Shown here: piece by piece, positions 32,041 to 43,982 of the stretch
Layout of the letters: every line of letters begins with the position of its first letter
How positions within the stretch are numbered: the stretch's first letter is position 1
Assembly (NCBI GenBank): GCA_949317995.1
Contig: OX439045.1
Location: 47,077,693 to 47,141,692, forward strand
Length of the DNA: 64,000 bases
Source of the DNA: Acholoe squamosa
Taxonomy: Eukaryota; Annelida; Polychaeta; Phyllodocida; Polynoidae
Reading direction: 5' to 3'
Made by a program: the position numbers and the translations under genes
Notes under the pieces: model-generated
What the model saw: the letters and a program-made list of their open reading frames with translations, nothing else
Told to the model about the DNA's origin: nothing
The model's database searches: none

Positions 32041-35000
32041 AATATGTTTTGAATCCTGACTCATTTTTGTGAACAGGATTCTTGGAGCAGTTGCCGTAGT
32101 GGATTGATAGCAAAGGATGAGAAACATATAGACCTTAAAGGAAAACCAGTGAAATTAAGGGAGATAGATGCCTATACTCATAGGCTGTTCCATAGTCATA
32201 TTGTACTGGGAGGAAGAGTAACTTGTGGCAGGACAGTCCGCATTGTTGATACAATGAGCGGTAGGACAGGAGACTCCGAGTTATAGGTACATGCAGTCTT
32301 TACTATCAAAGTATGATTCACAGAGAGACTAAGGCCCCACCCACCCCCAGCCTGAAGCCCCTAACGCCTTACGTCCTACCTTCCCTGGCCATCAGCACCC
32401 TGCAGCGATCAATTATCGTAGACGTCGTCTGTCGACCGGCACACACATAGAGCAACCCCTCCAGTACACGCCAGGAGGAGGGAGCCGGCAATGTGGGGGG
32501 GGGGGGGGGGGTCACTCAGGGAATAGATACAAACATACAATGGATGACCCAATTCATACATTGCAGCACAGGCACATGAAGCTCATAAGGTCTTTTTTTT
32601 TCAGGCACTGGGTGAATAACCACCCTCTTAAGATGGAACTTGAAGCAGGAAGTGCGTACTTCCTGCTTATTCGTGAGAGTACAGTATGCAGAAAGATGAC
32701 AGGCAAACATTATACCAGATACATGTACAAAAACAAGAACAACAAAAAAATGGGGGGAAAAAAAGAAAAAAACGGAAAATATAAATGTACTACTTTTGTT
32801 GAGGTGTGAGGCTTTTGATAATAAGGATTAGCAAAGTGAAAGCAAGAGTCAGATGGTAGTTGGGTGGTCTTTCCTATTACCGGTATGCACACTGATGGTA
32901 GTTTTATCCTCGCTTTTCAAGCATTGGGATTAGATTCCTTACACTGGTGGTTGCTCACAGCATGAAGACCGGGTAATAAATACAGTAGAAACAGTATGTA
33001 AGGATATGAGGGCCAAGGAGGTAATGTGTGTATAAGGGGGGGGGGGGTATTATGTGTGTATAAGGGGTTTGGGCTATAGAGAGGTAATGTACTTATAAGG
33101 GGATTAGGTTACATGGTGGATTTTTATATACCTTTAACTTTAAAGTATTAGGGTATAAAGAGGGGCAATGAGGTCATGTAGTGGTAGTGTGTGTGCATGT
33201 ATAAGGGGATGATGGTATAGGGATGTATGTAGAGGAGGTTGAGGGAAATAGTGTGTGTCATAAGTGGCTAGAAATTAGAAAACACAAGGGCCTGAGAGTA
33301 ACCTGGCACGCCCCTAATGTACAAAGCAGTTGCACCTTACCTCACCCAACTTTTTCAGCAGGTGAAGCTGAATAATTAATTTCTGTGTAAAATGCGTGCC
33401 TAACGTTCACACCCGGCCCACGGCAGTTTGGCTTATGTCCCAGAGATAGTGCACAGCTGCTTCTATGTCAGAATATATGGCACAGATCCACGGTTTAAGA
33501 TGATCTTTTAATAACGGGTTCTTCCCATCTCTTGTAATTAGTACCCCTAGGCTACATAAGTCCGTAAGATGGAGAGTAAATCCATATCTTTGTTTAGATT
33601 TCATTTAGTGAAAAAAAAGAAGAAAATTATACCCCCGATGCCACTTTGAAATTTATACATTATGAGCAAATATACTCGTTGATATTACCATTGCTATTAC
33701 TGTACTGGGAGAGTAGTGTTCAGGTGATATGTGATAATGATAATATACCAAATGCATCATGCATGTAATGCGAAGCAATTACTAATCTCAATCTACAACT
33801 TGTACTATGAGGGCTATACATGTATATGAAAAAAATAACTTGTATAGCACACTACAATAAAAGGAAAAATATATGAAATTAAAAACTTTTTATTTGATCC
33901 ACCAATTAGCTCAAAATAATCCGAAAGTGGTTCAACTTGGTTCAAATACGACTTGGAATCCGGGTGTTAGATCTCTTGCTTTTTAACCCGAGTTTTACCT
34001 TCTATAGGCCTTCTCAGTCCCACATCTCATACATAACACTATGATGCCCATGGTGTTCCTCTTGTGGACTGTACAAAGTAGTATTGCGTGTGGTGGTAAC
34101 TGAGTTGGGCTGGAGGTGGAGCCAGATCACAGACCTGGAGGTGGGCTGGGTGGTGCAGTGGTGGGGTATCATCAATAACACTCCAACTTGCCCCCCCCCC
34201 CCCGCCTCCTTTATGCAGCCCTAATAAGAAGATATAGGCTTGTGACGATTGCCGTTTCATGTCACTAACTAAAGCCACTTCAGAACTCAAAATGTCTACT
34301 CGGAGAGATTCCCGGTTTATGGATGGATATTGAGATCGATTTCACCATTTAACCTCCTGTGTTGGTTTCTCATAGACGTTTTATGGCACTTTAGGTCGGT
34401 GCTATATCGAAGGTCCTTGGAAATAGCGCCATTCCTCTTTGAACGATATTGGGATCTTAAAACAAACTGGCAAAATGATCTTGATGATGATCTATCATTA
34501 CATAGATATATGATGCCCATCAATTAAATCCTTCCTTAGGTCGGAAAGCCATTTCCTCTCGAATTAAACGTTGCAATCTATCAATCTTCTGTAATTTTTC
34601 CAAACCAATCTCCGTCTCATTCCAATTTAAATCCACACATCTCTCTATATATGATCGCAGATAATAAAAACAGTACAACGTAATAAGAGGATTCACTCTC
34701 ATGCCATATCCCTAGCAGGCTACCTATATCATACAGTGATCCAAACACGACGGCTCTCTTTGATCCTTGGCATCATAGGGAGTAGAGTGCTTGACCTCGC
34801 CAGTCTTCCCCCACCTCACAACCTCATCCATATCATAGACCATAGTGTGTGTGACAGATCCTACCCAAACTAGTCTAACCAAACATACTCTCCTACACAG
34901 CCGTTCCCCAACAGGTCTCTTTATGTTTTGTAGCGCTGGATTTTTGTCAAAGGCCAGCTTGATATTTGGGATAAGTCAACCATACACTGGTCATACACTT

Positions 35001-35059
35001 TATCAGTGATCACAATTATTGCCAGTCACAACACAGCACATTTTGAAGGCAATGTGCCT
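32041..35059. other. Unique DNA, no firm gene
   Basis: G runs occur at 32497-32510 and 33038-33049, with degenerate GTGTGTATAAGGGG units at 33020-33210. At 34270-34702 two frames converge and overlap by 8 bases at their stops: plus 34273-34527, hydrophobic and Trp-rich, and minus 34702-34520 with a charged Leu-rich end. Neither has a recognised motif. Confidence 0.4.
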
Positions 35060-36109
35060 AATATAATGCACACCCAATGGTTATCAGAAAATACCAGTCT
35101 GACAGATGCTCCCTGTAATGTACATCCCATGGCTGTCACTGACGAGCACCCTCTGACCTACACTATGGCTGTCGCTGACGAGCACACTCTGACCGACACT
35201 CCTATAATAATACACACCCAATGGCTGTCGCTGACGAGCACACTCTGACTGACACCCATAATAATGCACACCCAATGGCTGTTGCTGACGAGCACACTCT
35301 TAGTACTAGTAGTCTTACTGAGGCTTCCCCTAATGCACACCCGATGGCTGTCGCTGACGAGCACACTCTGACCGACACTCCTATAATAATGCACACCCAA
35401 TGGCTGTCGCTGACAAGCACACTCTTAGTACTAGTAGTCTTACTGAGGCTTCCCCTAATGCACACCCAATGGCTGTCGCTGACGAGCACACTCTGACTGA
35501 CACTCCTATAATAATGCACACCCAATGGCTGTCGCTGACGAGCACACTCTTAGTACTAGTAGTCTTACTGAGGCTTCCCCTAATGCACACCCAATGGCTG
35601 TCGCTGACGAGCACACTCTGACCGACACTCCTATAATAATGCACACCCAATGGCTGTCGCTGACAAGCACACTCTTAGTACTAGTAGACTTACTGACGCT
35701 TCCCCTAATGCACACCCAATGGGTGTCACTGACGAGCACACTCTGACTGACACTCCTATAATAATGCACACCCAATGGCTGTCGCTGAAGAGCACACTCT
35801 TAGTACTAGTAGTCTTACTGAGGCTTCCCCTAATGCACACCCAATGGGTGTCACTGACGAGCACACTCTGACTGACACTCCTATAATAATGCACACCCAA
35901 TGGCTGTCGCTGACGAGCACACTCTTAGTACTAGTAGTCTTACTGAGGCTTCCCCTAATGCACACCCAATGGGTGTCACTGACGAGCACACTCTGACTAA
36001 CACTCCTATAATAATGCACACCCAATGGCTGTCGCTGACGAGCACACTCTGACTGACACCCATAATAATGCACACCCAATGGCTGTCGCTGACGAGCACA
36101 CTCTTAGTA

Positions 36110-36853
36110 CCGTAATCTCCCGCGTAGAAGACGCGGTGCGCGTAGAAGACGCTCCCCAAACTCAGGGTATGCTGGTTCGCGTAGAAGACGCATCCAACCC
36201 CCCTGAATCGATATTTAGAAAAACCCCCGTACAAGACGCCCCCCCAACTCACCAAGGGGGGGTTCGCGTATAAGACGCACCCCCGCCCCCCACCCCCACC
36301 CCCAGGGGGTACACGGTCAGTGTCAAACCCGCTGAGCGCCTGTACACCGCTGCCGCGCTGCTAGCGCTATGACTCGATGCTGTCATCGGCGCACGGTCGG
36401 CGTTTTGCAAATCTACAGCGACCGGGCTGCCGCGCTTGGCGCTATGAGTTCAAGCTGTCACCGGCACACGGTCGGCGTCAAACCCGCCGAGCGCCCGTCG
36501 ACACCTCCCGGTCTGCCGCGGTGCTGGCTATATGAGTTCAAGCTGTCATCGGCACACGGTCGGTGTCAAACCCGCCGAGCGCGTCGACACCTCCCGGTCT
36601 GCCGCGGTGCTGGCTATATGAGTTCAAGCTGTCATCGGCACACGGTCGGTGTCAAACCCGCCGAGCGCGTCGACACCTCCCGGTCTGCCGCGCTGCTGGC
36701 TATATGAGTTCAAGCTGTCATCGGCGCATTTTCCCAAATGAGATGTTGGAAAACCCCGCGTATAAGACGCACCCCAAACTTGAGGAAATCCTATAAGACG
36801 CAGTAGGGATTTGTTTGGCGTAGAGGACGCGTCTTATACGCGGGAGTTTACGG
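36110..36853. mobile_element. 744-bp CCGTAATCTCCCGCG element in the 125-bp array
   Basis: The ends are CCGTAATCTCCCGCGTAGAA on the left and GTCTTATACGCGGGAGTTTACGG on the right. The array reads CTTAG-TA-CTAGTAGTC where uninterrupted. Here it reads CTTAG-TA-element-TA-CTAGTAGTC, so the target duplication is TA. It is longer than its relatives because it holds a GC-rich internal tandem repeat (36360-36725). Confidence 0.9.
36360..36725. repeat. GC-rich 86-bp tandem repeat inside the element
   Basis: About four units; GAGTTCAAGCTGTCA recurs at 36446, 36534, 36620 and 36706 (spacings 88, 86, 86). Each unit carries CGGCACACGGTCGG(T/C)GTCAA, CCCGCCGAGCGC and GTCGACACCTCCCGGTCTGC. CpG is dense, unlike the flanks. 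Open frames inside are incidental. Confidence 0.85.
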
Positions 36854-37124
36854 TACTAGTAGTCTTACTGACGCTTCCCCTAATGCACACCCAATGGCTG
36901 TCACTGACGAGCACACTCTGACTGACACTCCTATAATAATGCACACCCAATGGCTGTCATTGATGGAATGCTTAAATAAAGAAAAGAAACAAAAAAAAAA
37001 ACTGATAATACAATGTTAGAGTGAGGATCTACTTCTGGTCACATCTCATTTGTGGCATTAAAAATATTATATGATCAGCATCATAGACAACAAAACTTGA
37101 AACCTATTTAAGGCTCTCCCCAAC

Positions 37125-37341
37125 TACAAGGAGCCCCTTGTATGTGGTCTGTGAACAAGGTGTGCCTTGTACATGGTCCGTGAACAAGGTGCGCCTTGTA
37201 CATGGACCAGACCTCCTGGGTAAGGGGTGTGCCTTATACGTGAGTTTTTCAAAGTACCAATTCAGAGAAGGTATGTGCGCCTCCTACGTGAACCACCCTT
37301 CCCTGAGTTGGGGGTGCGCCTTCTACGCGAGAGATTACGAT
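37125..37341. mobile_element. Diverged TA-flanked element in the 125-bp array
   Basis: The right end TTCTACGCGAGAGATTACGA is followed by TA and then the array phrase GTAGTCTTAC. Internal blocks are GTGCGCCTTGTACATGG and GTGTGCCTTATACGTG. The left end is not recognisable, and the sequence at 36960-37120 is unrelated with a poly-A run. A deletion or second insertion is likely. Confidence 0.55.
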
Positions 37342-37850
37342 AGTAGTCTTACTGACGCTTCCCCTAATGCACACCCAATGGGTGTCACTGACAAGCACAC
37401 TCTGACCGACACTCCTATAATAATGCACACCCAATGGCTGTCACTGACGAGCACACTCTGACTGACACTCCTAATAATGCACACCTATAATAATGCACAC
37501 CCAATGGCTGTCGCTGACGAGCACACTCTGACTGACACCCATAATAATGCACACCCAATGGCTGTCGCTGACGAGCACACTCTTAGTACTAGTAGACTTA
37601 CTGACGCTTCCCCTAATGCACACCCAATGGCTGTCACTGACGAGCACACTCTGACTGACACTCCTAATAATGCACACCCAATGGCTGTCGCTCACGAGCA
37701 CACTCTGACTGGCACTCCTAATAATGCACACCCAATGGCTGTCGCTCACGAGCACACTCTGACTGACACTCCTAGTAATGCACATTCAATGGCTGTCAGT
37801 GAAAGGCACAGTCTGACAGATACCTCCCCTAATAGACAGCCAATAACTCA

Positions 37851-38822
37851 GTAAAATAGAAATACACCCCCTTTCCTTATCCTGAATACTCGTTCCCTGT
37901 TTGCCCATAGTAAAGATTATAGATTGGTAAGAGCAGAGAGTGGTAAATCCGGCAAGGTGGCACCCACAGGCATCCAGCTTCCACTGTCTGTATCCTTTAC
38001 TCATGACCTTGAAAGGTCTGCGTGGGCCTGGAGGCAGCTAGAGCTTGGAAACTATAGTCAGACTTGCAGACATGAAATTTTCATTTGTGTCAAGCTCCTT
38101 GTCCACTTTGTCTCGAACCCACTTCCTGGCCGACAAACAAGATTTGGATGGAACGTCCAGACCAGAATGTTAAAGCTTTTTACCTTGTATCTCTAGATTA
38201 AAAACAGTGGACAGAAATTCTTTATCAAAAACCGGAACTTTAAAATCTATTGGGAAAGAACTTTTGAGTTAGATTCCTAGGCATACATGACTATTGCATA
38301 ATTGTCTTGCGACATAATGTAGCTTGTAGGTAGTGGAATAACACACACAAAAAATGTCAATGTCCATGTTTCTCTTTTCACAAAGCATCGATCTACAATA
38401 TAACAGTGTAGTGCAGGACCTCGCCGCCTGTTTTATCTATCAGGTCAGATTCCTATCGTAAAAGCCATAAATTCTATAAAAGCCGATCATATACCATAAC
38501 CAGCATAACCACAAGGTCAGCGGTGCTAAGCCTGAGCAGGTTTGGATAGGTCTTTTGCTATAGGACTCAGTATGGAGGCCTAGTGGAGCCGTCATTTTGA
38601 ATTTCGCTGGTTAAGGTAAAACCCACTGATAACACACACCATGATGGTTACCTTGTCCCTGGTTAACACCCACTTCCAGGGACATGCTGGTCCCATGTTA
38701 TCCGGGCTTCCCTAACCCACTTAAAAGGGTCTATTTCTCCCGTTTCCTATCCCCTCAGGATATGTGTGGTGCACATATGTGCGGGCACCGACAACGACAC
38801 ATTCCTCTGTGAAATTGTGTAA
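37851..38822. other. No feature seen
   Basis: Unique DNA after the array. A plus frame at 37924-38196 has no motif or splice support. Confidence 0.45.
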
Positions 38823-39092
38823 TGTAGTTCTTGCCATGAATATGACCTTAGCAGTCGGAATGGCGTTAAACATCTATTACTCACACACTCCCATCTTACT
38901 CCACACCAGCTAGTGGCCAATACTGATAACACCAGCTTGACCTACAGCAGCCCCCAATATCAGTTTGTATGGGCGGGCAGTAGGACCACAGATAACGAGA
39001 TCAGGAAGACCTACACACCCAGCGTACACAATGGAACATTGTATATGGATCTGGTCATAGCTGGGTCCCTGAGAGAGATTTGTTGCTATTGA
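38823..39092 (+). CDS. Possible exon with an N-G-T-L-Y motif, unknown gene
   Basis: A plus frame of 89 codons is open between stops at 38820 and 39090. An acceptor with a pyrimidine tract (CCCATCTTACTCCACACCAG) ends at 38909, so the exon would start at 38910. The following text includes T-D-N-T-S-L-T-Y-S-S-P-Q-Y-Q-F-V-W-A-G-S and later T-P-S-V-H-N-G-T-L-Y-M-D-L-V-I-A-G. The N-G-T-L-Y ... A-G phrase recalls the lumenal region of CLPTM1-family membrane proteins, but the resemblance is a few residues only and I do not assign the family. No strong donor is present: the best candidates, CTG/GTCATA and CTGG/GTCCCT, are poor. A minus frame at 38910-39257 overlaps as antisense. Confidence 0.25.
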   Translation, partial: CSSCHEYDLSSRNGVKHLLLTHSHLTPHQLVANTDNTSLTYSSPQYQFVWAGSRTTDNEIRKTYTPSVHNGTLYMDLVIAGSLREICCY

Positions 39093-39997
39093 CCTAAGAC
39101 CGGGTGGCCCACCCTTGGTCTGCATGTCCTCTAAAAGACAATTGTAGGTAGGGAAGATGGCAATGGGCTGTTTTATGAAAAGTACAGGTACGGGGAATGG
39201 GTCCCGGGGAATGGGCTCGGGTTTGATATGAGTGGAGGATTTAGGGCAAGTTAACAATAGCTAGGGATACCGGGTAGCAGCAGTTGCAAGAACATGTAAA
39301 TTTTGTAGTAGGGAAGTGCATTTCCGATAAAAGGCACGGAAAGCTATGAGACACTATATCATGGTAGAAATGTGGAGAGAGGAATCGCCAAAGTGAAAAG
39401 GTAAAACTATCACAATAAGATAAATAGTAGCTGACACATAGATTAATTTAGTGTCCCAGTGACTAAGACTCAAACCAACAAGGAAGTGCTCGATTTTCTG
39501 CACTTGTTCTTAGTGAGAAGGTCTGTAGATGATGGGCCTTGGTTACTTTTAACCTGAGGTCTATGACCTTTGACTTACCGCGGTGACCTGCGGTCGGCGC
39601 CCTGCTGTGTTTGACCTGTGCCACCTTAACCCTTTAAGGACAACATTCTGCCTCCAGATCCATATTCCTTAGTCGGTATGATGCACTATGCAGTGTTTGG
39701 TAGTCTTCCCTCCAGCACTGCATTGCTGCATCTTGCCGACACATAAGGAGATTTCTCTGTATGGTAAGTATGATGCAGGAATCAGCCCTGGTCACTGCTC
39801 AATAGGACTGTAGTCAGTAAAATTCTTGTCCCTATGCGGCCCTTATAGGCTGATGTTGGTCTGTAATCAGGGCTGGAGGAGACCTCCTCCTCCAGGCGCT
39901 GACCTTGATTTACTGACCCCTTGCCTGCAGATGTAGGTCACCATGTGGAGTATGCAAGGGGAAGACATAGCTCTGCATATATTTAATATACCAAATA
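39093..39997. other. No firm gene; receptor-like motif
   Basis: TGACCTTTGACT (39564-39575) is a DR1-like arrangement on minus. TTAACCCTTTAAGGAC at 39627 resembles the ends of TTAA-targeting MITEs, but no partner end was found. Confidence 0.4.
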
Positions 39998-40246
39998 CCG
40001 TAAGCTCTCGCGTATAAGGCGCAGCTCGCGTATAAGGCGCACCCCCAACTAAGAGAGGACTGTTTAACGTATAAGGCGCACCTACAAGGGCAGATTTTTG
40101 TTAATTTAGTACTGATCTATAGTAAAAATACCCCCCCCCCCCCTATAAGGCGCACCCCAAACTCAAGGCAATGTCCCTCCCACGTATAAGACTCAGCAGC
40201 ATTTTGTTTGGCATATAAGACGCGCCTTATACGCGGGAGATTAAGG
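39998..40246. mobile_element. 249-bp CCGTAA-TCTCGCG element
   Basis: It begins CCGTAAGCTCTCGCGTATAA and ends CTTATACGCGGGAGATTAAGG. TA borders both ends (39996-39997 and 40247-40248). The interior has four TATAAG(G/A)CGC blocks, a C run of 13 and AACTCAAGGCAATGTCCCTC. It is nearly identical to 50879-51124, differing mainly at the terminal GTAAGC/GTAATC, GATTAAGG/GATTACGG and the C-run length. Confidence 0.9.
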
Positions 40247-41464
40247 TAGTCCCCTCTGATGTACTAAAGGCATGGAGTCTACGCCTTTCCTGATGGTATG
40301 ACCTTTTTTTCGCCGTTTCCAGTCACCTCCCTCGTTGATTGTATCGTGGTAGGTGAGAGCAAATTCCATCCTCGGAAAAATATGACGGACTTTAGCGAGT
40401 TCTATAAGTGGAAGAAAATGTAAACTAAATACTACTATTAACCTGAAATTGAAAATAAAGTATTTATCATCAGCGCACATGGAAGGGCAATATAAATCGC
40501 TCAAGGAGAAGCCTGCAAACAGCAGGGGTCGGCAGAGGCCGTGACCTGTGGGTTGGTGACCTATCCCCTGATGCTGAAAGCTGCGTACATCGGCAATGGT
40601 GCGTTAGAAGGTCGCCTGACACTGAAGCCGCTCTCATGTACTACACACACGGCCAGGGTAATCTATGGGTCACAGGTCAGCAGCTAACAATAAAACTGCA
40701 ACTACCGGTAGTTACAGTTAGCCTATAATCAACACTGCTTGTATGGTAATCTTTACAGGATCAGCAGCTATAAGGCTAAAACTGTAAACTTTTAAGTTAA
40801 CCTTTAGATAACACTACATACAAGGTAGAATGTGCGGCACAGGCCAGCCACTATAAACTTCAACTACCGGTAGTTACATGTTGCCTCTTATTAAAAGGAC
40901 AAACAGTGAAATATGCATACCTTTACTACTGATATGAGGCTGAGCTAGCTAAGGAGAGCTTTGCTTGTACAAATTCGGAAGGCTTATCCCAGATTTATCC
41001 ATAAATATGACTTTGCTCTTTTTGATTTTGGATGGTCATTCAAATACGTAAATTTACTTGTATTGATAGTCCAGTATACCAGTTGAATATACTTATGTCA
41101 TCTTTTGCCCTAAAGCTCGAAACGCACCCAGCTACACCGACTTGTAGAGGACATCCTTCCTCCTGTATTGTATACCGTGGAGATGGTTCTCAGTGAGGCA
41201 TGAATCAAACTCTACACATGAGAGGTCTAGGATCGCCCAGACCTCCAATGGTGGTACACTCCGGTACGCTGACCGCTGGGGGAACTCTGTTAGAACCTCC
41301 ACATCCCTACTACACTGAAGCTATAACTTACAGTCACCCTGGAGGTACATATGATACATAGCACTCTGTCTCAAAGAAATGGTACAAAGATGTGACTGCC
41401 ACTGTACCATTCAGACATAACCACATCTTAAATATCCAACTAGACCTTCGTCGCCTACCCATAT
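40247..41464. other. No feature seen
   Basis: Unique DNA. CTACCGGTAGTTAC occurs at about 40703 and 40863 within similar contexts (AACTACCGGTAGTTACA), which suggests a small diverged duplication. No gene is seen. Confidence 0.45.
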
Positions 41465-41681
41465 CAGGGACGGATTCAGCGGGAGGGGCTAGGGGGGCCT
41501 CAAAATCTGCCTGGCTATGACTCTTAACGAGAGGAAATATTGCCTGATATGAAAGAAATTATGAAAATGTTCTTGAAAAAATCTCAGGGCGGCCCTCTTT
41601 TGCTGAGGTGTGTCAGGTGACCGGAAACTTTATAACCCGACCCGGCCCAGCCTGCGAGCACCCTTTCTGGATCCGCCCTTA
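41465..41681. mobile_element. CAGGGACGGATTCAG-ended short element
   Basis: The left end CAGGGACGGATTCA and the right end TGGATCCGCCCTTA match as inverted repeats at 10 of 14 positions. Such CAGGGG(C)GGATCCA ends are common in short non-autonomous DNA transposons. The part at 41583-41632 is related to 16715-16765. Confidence 0.45.
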
Positions 41682-43810
41682 CCCTAAATTAAAAAAAAAA
41701 TACAATTAGAGATCGAACATACGTGTTTCTAACATTCACATACCCAAAGTGTCACTACCACCCAACTGTTTCAGGATGTAAAAAAAGAATGAATGTGAAA
41801 AGATGTAAATGCATCTTGAGGTTTAGCCTTGGGCATTTCTCCATTCAGAATGTGAAGGACCGCCCATGATCGCCCCATGATCTTACTGGAGGCAAGACTG
41901 TCTCTTAACGTGTCAGATGTTCATTGAAGGTGAACTGGTGTAAATGGCGCTCTCAGCCAGGGATTTATCAAAGCAATCGATAGTAGGGTTTGGATACATT
42001 AAATCAAATAAGGTCCTGAAGTTGAAGAATGCTGTTGTGTCATGTGAAACACATTAACGTTCAAAATCCATAATATGTACACATACGTAACACATTTTTT
42101 TGTTGTTTTAAAGTGAAATAACCCATTTTTCTGTTTTTCATTGCAGTGTGGTAAAGGATAAACAAAAAGGAATGTTTCCCTCACACCGGTGTTGGGTGAG
42201 TACTATCTCATTTCTGATCGTATGGTTTATTACACGTTTGAACCCTGTAGGCTCCTTGTCCGGCGGGCGCAGAGTGACTAGTAGGCTCCTGGATTTTAAG
42301 CACACCTGTATCACTTATTAAACGATTTTTAAATCTGAACTCTTTTCTTTATGGGTAATCCAATTTATTAGTTTAACATAGCCTAAATTCTGCTGAATGG
42401 GACTCTGTACTTTTAACATTTAGTCTGAATATTAAAAAGATTGGATAAATAATAAAATATTGAAAACAACTACAAAAACAAAGTAATTGATAACCATATT
42501 ACAAAAAGATACCTTCTTCTGTATGATGTCATGTGACGTCACATCAGTGACTTCACATCCTGCTTTAATGCACTACCAGCAAAGTCACAAATATCAGAAT
42601 GGGGCGTCGGCCGTAGAGCTACTTAGACCCCGTTTAATATGAATAGACCACCCTCTAACCTTGGCTCGCTAGTCTTACCCCCAGGCATGTTGTGGCTTGA
42701 AAATAGCTGTGAGATTAAACTCTAAAACCGGGTCCTCCCCATATGTACTGTTGTGTTTAAAACGTCTTTTGTGCTCCTCGGTCTCGACCCCCTTAGGCTT
42801 TGACGTCTTAAATAGGTAAAAATGTGCTAGAAACAAAAAGCAAATAGAAAAAACGTCTTTAAAAGGATCTATACTATGGGGGAAAAACAAAAAAAAAAAC
42901 AACAACAAAAAAACGGAGGAAACGAGATGAAGAAGTCATAAATACAAACTTACTTGTTTTTATTTGGAAACAGCAGAATTTAATTAATTTAAAAAGTATG
43001 GTGGTCTCGGAAAAGAATAAACAACAATGGCAACGCAATCTGGCCTGGATCTTGTAAAACTATAGCTATCATCTCAAAACAGATAACGAAATACATGTAG
43101 TCCTGAACTACCAGCTTAGTGCATACGCCTTGTGTTGCTGTAAATGAAAAATATCACCTGCGAAACACATCGTTTAGCCTTAGGAAATGTATGGACAGAA
43201 TTAAGCATTCCCTAACACCTCTAGTAGGTAAAGCTGACATTTCATCTCAAAAATGAATAACCATACAATGTAACATATGACGCAGTCAGAGTGGTAGATC
43301 TAGTTACCCTTGTCCATAGACCCCGTTAGTGCACTGTGTTTGGCTTCCATCCAAGTTATTATGTATCTACCATGCTACTGTTATCCATATCATGTGGATT
43401 CTAGCTTAATGGATACAAGACATGTTATATCACACATTATATATCATACATGTATGGATTATAACAGCCACACAATGGGCCCACTGCGGGTGTACAGGTG
43501 ACGTGATTTACTACAAGTGTGTGCAGGTGTATCTATACTGTCTGCTATGTCAAGTCTGGATGCCCGATTTTGAAAAATGGCAAGGAAAAATTGATAATCA
43601 GTGGATTCATTGTGATTAAAATATCTGGTAGGAATGATGTGGTTTATGCCAGAAATTGTAATCATCCACGTGTCATGATTGATACTTTAACAAAGTATCG
43701 GTATTTCTATAATCATCCATGTTGTCGCCACGTATGGCACGCTGGCAAAATATTACGGAGTCCTCTATACCGGTACTAGTATTAGGAATTGTATTTAAAA
43801 ACACGGGTTT

Positions 43811-43811
<1 letters not shown>
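41682..43811. other. No firm feature
   Basis: AT-rich unique DNA. A minus frame at 42675-42908 is Phe/Leu-rich because of an A run. Frames at 43422-43779 overlap on both strands. No motif is seen. Confidence 0.45.
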
Positions 43812-43893
<82 letters not shown>

Positions 43894-43982
43894 TGTGTGT
43901 GTGTGTGTTTGTGTGTTTGCGTGCGTGAGTGTGTGTTTGCGTGCGTGCGTGCTGCACGCGTGCGTGCATGCGCGTGTGTGTA
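43812..43982. repeat. (TA)n(GT)n compound microsatellite
   Basis: About 39 TA dinucleotides (43812-43890) run directly into GT-rich sequence with GTGTTTGC and GTGCGTGC variants (43891-43982). The Tyr/Ile and Thr/His frames over it are not genes. Confidence 0.97.

Larger units (their letters stand above)
35060..37850. repeat. 125-bp higher-order tandem array, interrupted
   Basis: The 125-bp unit consists of a 56-bp part (GCACACCCAATGGCTGTCGC...ACTCCTATAATAAT) and a 69-bp part that ends CTTAGTACTAGTAGTCTTAC then TGAGGCTTCCCCTAAT. Spacing is regular at 35275, 35400, 35525, 35650 and 35775. At the right end (37440-37790) short 55-60 bp units dominate. A TA-flanked element sits at 36110-36853 and a second disruption at about 36960-37341. 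Many overlapping open frames on both strands are products of the repeat. Confidence 0.9.

Noticed and set aside
34990..36300. Many overlapping frames of 60-124 codons on both strands
   Set aside because: They repeat every 125 bp with the tandem array and show no independent coding signal.
38823..39092. Firm assignment of the N-G-T-L-Y exon candidate to the CLPTM1 family
   Set aside because: Only a handful of residues agree and no neighbouring exon supports it.
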